Origin: Aquila chrysaetos chrysaetos
Lineage: Eukaryota > Chordata > Aves > Accipitriformes > Accipitridae
Direction: 5' to 3'
Length of the DNA: 64,000 nucleotides
Assembly (NCBI RefSeq): GCF_900496995.4
Contig: NC_044018.1
Location: 30,461,825 to 30,525,824 of the forward strand
Part shown: positions 61,601 to 64,000 of the stretch, one piece after another
Numbering within the stretch: position 1 is the stretch's first letter
How the letters are laid out: each line of letters starts with the position of its first letter
The notes under the pieces: model-generated
Seen by the model: the letters and a program-made list of their open reading frames with translations, nothing else
Databases searched by the model: none
Told to the model about the DNA's origin: nothing
Translations under genes and position numbers: made by a program

Positions 61601-62855
61601 CGTAGCAATTTCAGTGCAATTTTCAAGCCCGTGCTGCCAAACGCGATGGCTGTAGCAGGTCACTTCAGGACGCGTGTGCCCACCAGCTGCGGGGGAGCAC
61701 GGCCGCTGTGGGACACCAGCTGGGGGGACAGGCAAGGATCTCAGCCTTCCTCTGCCCACCCCACCTCTTGTCCCCGCAGCCGGAGCCAGACACCAGTAAG
61801 GGCTAAGGTGCGTGCAACAGAGGTTGCAAGAGTTTTTTAGGGCACAGGAGGACAAGGACCAGCTTCCAAGCGCTGTTCCCCTCAGCCGCAGCCAGCCCCT
61901 GCACAGCACCCCCCCGCCAGCCCCCAGCCCACCTCCGGCAGGGGGACGTTGAAGCAAGCAGCCGTTTTGGTTAGTTCCTTCAGGTAGGAAAAATGTTCTC
62001 AAGTCTGGCGCTCAGGACAGGCTCTGGGTTTGTCTAAACGCCCTCCGAGCTCCCTGCACCGCAGCTCCCGGCGCATCGGGACCCTCTCACCCACGACCGG
62101 TCTACGTTATCTTTGATTTTCCTTTTGGTCAAGCCCCCCAGGTCTCTTGCAGGCAGGAGCCAGGCAGCAGCCCCCCTCTGCGCCCCCCCTCCTAAACTGG
62201 CCATGCTTCACATAGTGCAAAATTCAGGAATGGAATAACACTGCCGGCATCAAGGCACCCAAATGCTGCCCAAATGCCGGGAGCCCTCACCCCATCCTGC
62301 AGCGGGGCTGGGGGGCCAGGACCCATCATGCCTCTGGCCCCCTCCCCAGCTTCTCCTCCCAGCGGGGGCAGCCACTGTGTTTTATCCAACTCAGACTAAC
62401 CCGACCGGCGACTCCATCCATGTCCTTCGCTGGAGGCAGAGCTCAGAAGGGCTCCATCCCGGGGCGAGGAAGCCGGCGGCAGGTCTGCGGACAGATGGGC
62501 AGCACTGGCTGCGGGTGGGCAGAGCAGCACGGTGGGGACCCACAGCACTCCGGGGCTCTGAGGACCGAGGACAACCCCTGGAAACTAAGTGCAGAGCACC
62601 AAAGAAACGGCAGTTTTGGTCAAGCCGTGAGGAATTCACTCCCTACAGCCTCAGGAAAAAAAGAAAAAGAAAGGACGGGAGGAAGGACCAGGCACGCGAG
62701 GCGGCAGCCGCCCACCCTCTGCAGCTAAAGGAGAAACCCTGGTAGGACCAAGAGCTTCGGGATGCGCGGCGTGAGACACTCGGCACCCTGGATCTCCGAA
62801 ACATCACACCCACGGTCAGGCACCGTGGCTCAACTAGAGGTTTCCATGCATTTAC

Positions 62856-62861
62856 TTTATT
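62856..62861 (-). terminator. Candidate proximal ANKRD52 poly(A) signal
   Basis: AATAAA on the minus strand in the context AAAATAATAAAGTAAATG. It would give a much shorter 3' UTR than the site near 58670. Confidence 0.4.
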
Positions 62862-64000
62862 ATTTTCAAGTTGACGAACAATATCGATACGACTGGGTCG
62901 AGTAAGGCTATTTTCCTCTTTTTTCCCTCCTTCTCCCCTGCACGGGAAGCTCAGACAACGCCCAGACACACGGACCTGCACACGAACCGCTTGCACACGC
63001 ACACACGCCAGAACACCGAGACACAGAAGAGGAAGAGTCGTTTATACCTGACTGGTGATGAGGTCTGTCCTATCTTAGTCAAAGAAATGTTTATGTGCAT
63101 AATATACAGAGGTGCAGCATTTACACACAGGATATTGTAAAGACACAGAGCTTGCTACAGATGCCTTCGAGTCCTTAGAGACGCATCCCCCTTCCCCACC
63201 TGGCCCCTCGGGGGCTCTGACTCCATCCCGTTCCAGCCTCACACCATGACTCCGAGGATTTTAGTTTAACTAAAGAGCTGTGATGCAGAGAGCCACTGCT
63301 CCCCCTCGGAGAGCTCCCGGCAGGTCCCTTGCCTCGTGCATACGTTACCCTCTGCCTCCCTGCTCCGAAGCTCCCGCCGATACTTCGGCCGAGTCTCGGC
63401 TTTGTTGGTTTTTTTTTTCTCCTTTCAAACGCACCCAGCACTGCTGAGCCCAGAAAAATTCAGCCAGGAGAAGAGGTTTGAACAGCTCCTCGCGTCCTTG
63501 GAGAAAAACAAAGAAACAAAGAAAAGGAGGAAAAAAAGGAAAGAAAAAGAAAAAAAGAAAAAAAAAAACACCCCAAACCAAAGAATCCGCGTGTCCGTGC
63601 CAGTATCTTGAACAGAAGGGGTTGGTTTTTCCTTTGGTTTCTTACTGAAGGCAAAGGTGAGCGTGGGCTGACAGTCTGCACAGGTCTGACCCTGACATTC
63701 ACGCCTTGGGGGACCCTGAGGTCCCCCCATTTGTGGTCCCTGTGGCAGGTGGGGGGGACACGGGGACCCTCGGAGTGGAGCTGGGAGGGAGAGCAGGGGC
63801 AGCTCCCTGGGCCTGTCCCGCCACCCCACCAAACAACAGAATAAAATCAAAGAAAAAGATTGTTTCTTGGGTCTTTGCAGTTTGTTCTTTGTTTTGGTTT
63901 TTCACTTGTTTCTCACTAACACCTTACCCCGCACGCTGGGGGACCCCGGGGTATCTACAGAATCACTACCACACTCAGAGTGCTCAAAACAAACAAACAG

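Larger units (their letters stand above)
58645..64000 (-). other. ANKRD52: Probable ANKRD52 3' UTR (coding part outside window)
   Basis: No conserved coding sequence on either strand over 5.3 kb, including no trace of the ANKRD52 C-terminus. Human gene order places ANKRD52 here on the minus strand with a long 3' UTR, and minus-strand poly(A) signals are present at 58669-58674 and 62856-62861. The assignment rests on synteny and is an inference. Simple tracts: T-rich at 58761-58801 and purine-rich at 63510-63570. Confidence 0.5.

Noticed and set aside
62643-63140. Short frames in the last kilobases as a possible last coding exon of ANKRD52
   Set aside because: None resembles the ankyrin repeats or the C-terminus recalled for ANKRD52; no fitting acceptor.

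Overview
This is a nuclear segment of a vertebrate genome, most likely a bird, from a GC-rich, gene-dense microchromosome. The MYL6 reading matches the chicken smooth-muscle/non-muscle essential light chain as I remember it. Introns in the gene-dense blocks are mostly about 70-400 bp, C/G homopolymers are very frequent, and no CR1, LTR or SINE copies were recognised. Gene order and orientation match human 12q13: PA2G4(+) RPL41(+) ZC3H10(+) ESYT1(+) MYL6(+) SMARCC2(-) RNF41(-) NABP2(+) SLC39A5(+) ANKRD52(-, 3' UTR only). The one expected member not found is MYL6B, between ESYT1 and MYL6.

Layout. 1-2231: last five coding exons of PA2G4, then its 3' UTR. 4.2-5.3 kb: RPL41 (25-residue ribosomal protein) with a TATA box, a TOP start and twin ZNF143-type motifs. 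5.5-7.9 kb: ZC3H10, a CCCH zinc-finger protein with a single coding exon. 8.2-16.2 kb: ESYT1, 31 coding exons, an ER-plasma membrane tether with an SMP domain and five C2 domains. 16.9-19.4 kb: MYL6 with two alternative last coding exons. 19.45-28.4 kb (minus): SMARCC2, 29 coding exons, tail to tail with MYL6. 28.8 kb: tRNA-Ser(CGA). 29.4-51.8 kb (minus): RNF41, five coding exons plus a far 5' non-coding exon across a 15 kb first intron. 51.8-53.8 kb: NABP2, head to head with RNF41 at a CpG-rich promoter. 55.0-58.7 kb: SLC39A5 (zinc importer ZIP5), 10 coding exons. 58.65-64 kb (minus): probably the long ANKRD52 3' UTR, with no coding exon in the window.

The genes are unrelated housekeeping or tissue genes: translation (PA2G4, RPL41), chromatin remodelling (SMARCC2), ubiquitin ligation (RNF41), DNA repair (NABP2), lipid transfer at contact sites (ESYT1), contractility (MYL6), zinc uptake (SLC39A5). 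They do not form a pathway; what they share is conserved synteny and a GC-rich setting.

The most useful observation is that three otherwise well-conserved genes (ZC3H10, SMARCC2, SLC39A5) each carry exactly one surplus base in a C/G homopolymer of 8-9, and that single base throws the conserved reading out of frame. The other coding regions sum to whole codons. This looks like homopolymer over-calling in the assembly rather than gene decay. Other points of interest are giant C tracts acting as polypyrimidine tracts at 3' splice sites, a 16-bp-modular minisatellite in SLC39A5, a perfect CArG box in MYL6 intron 1, and candidate shared 3' ends between convergent genes. I found no evidence of a novel multi-gene system.
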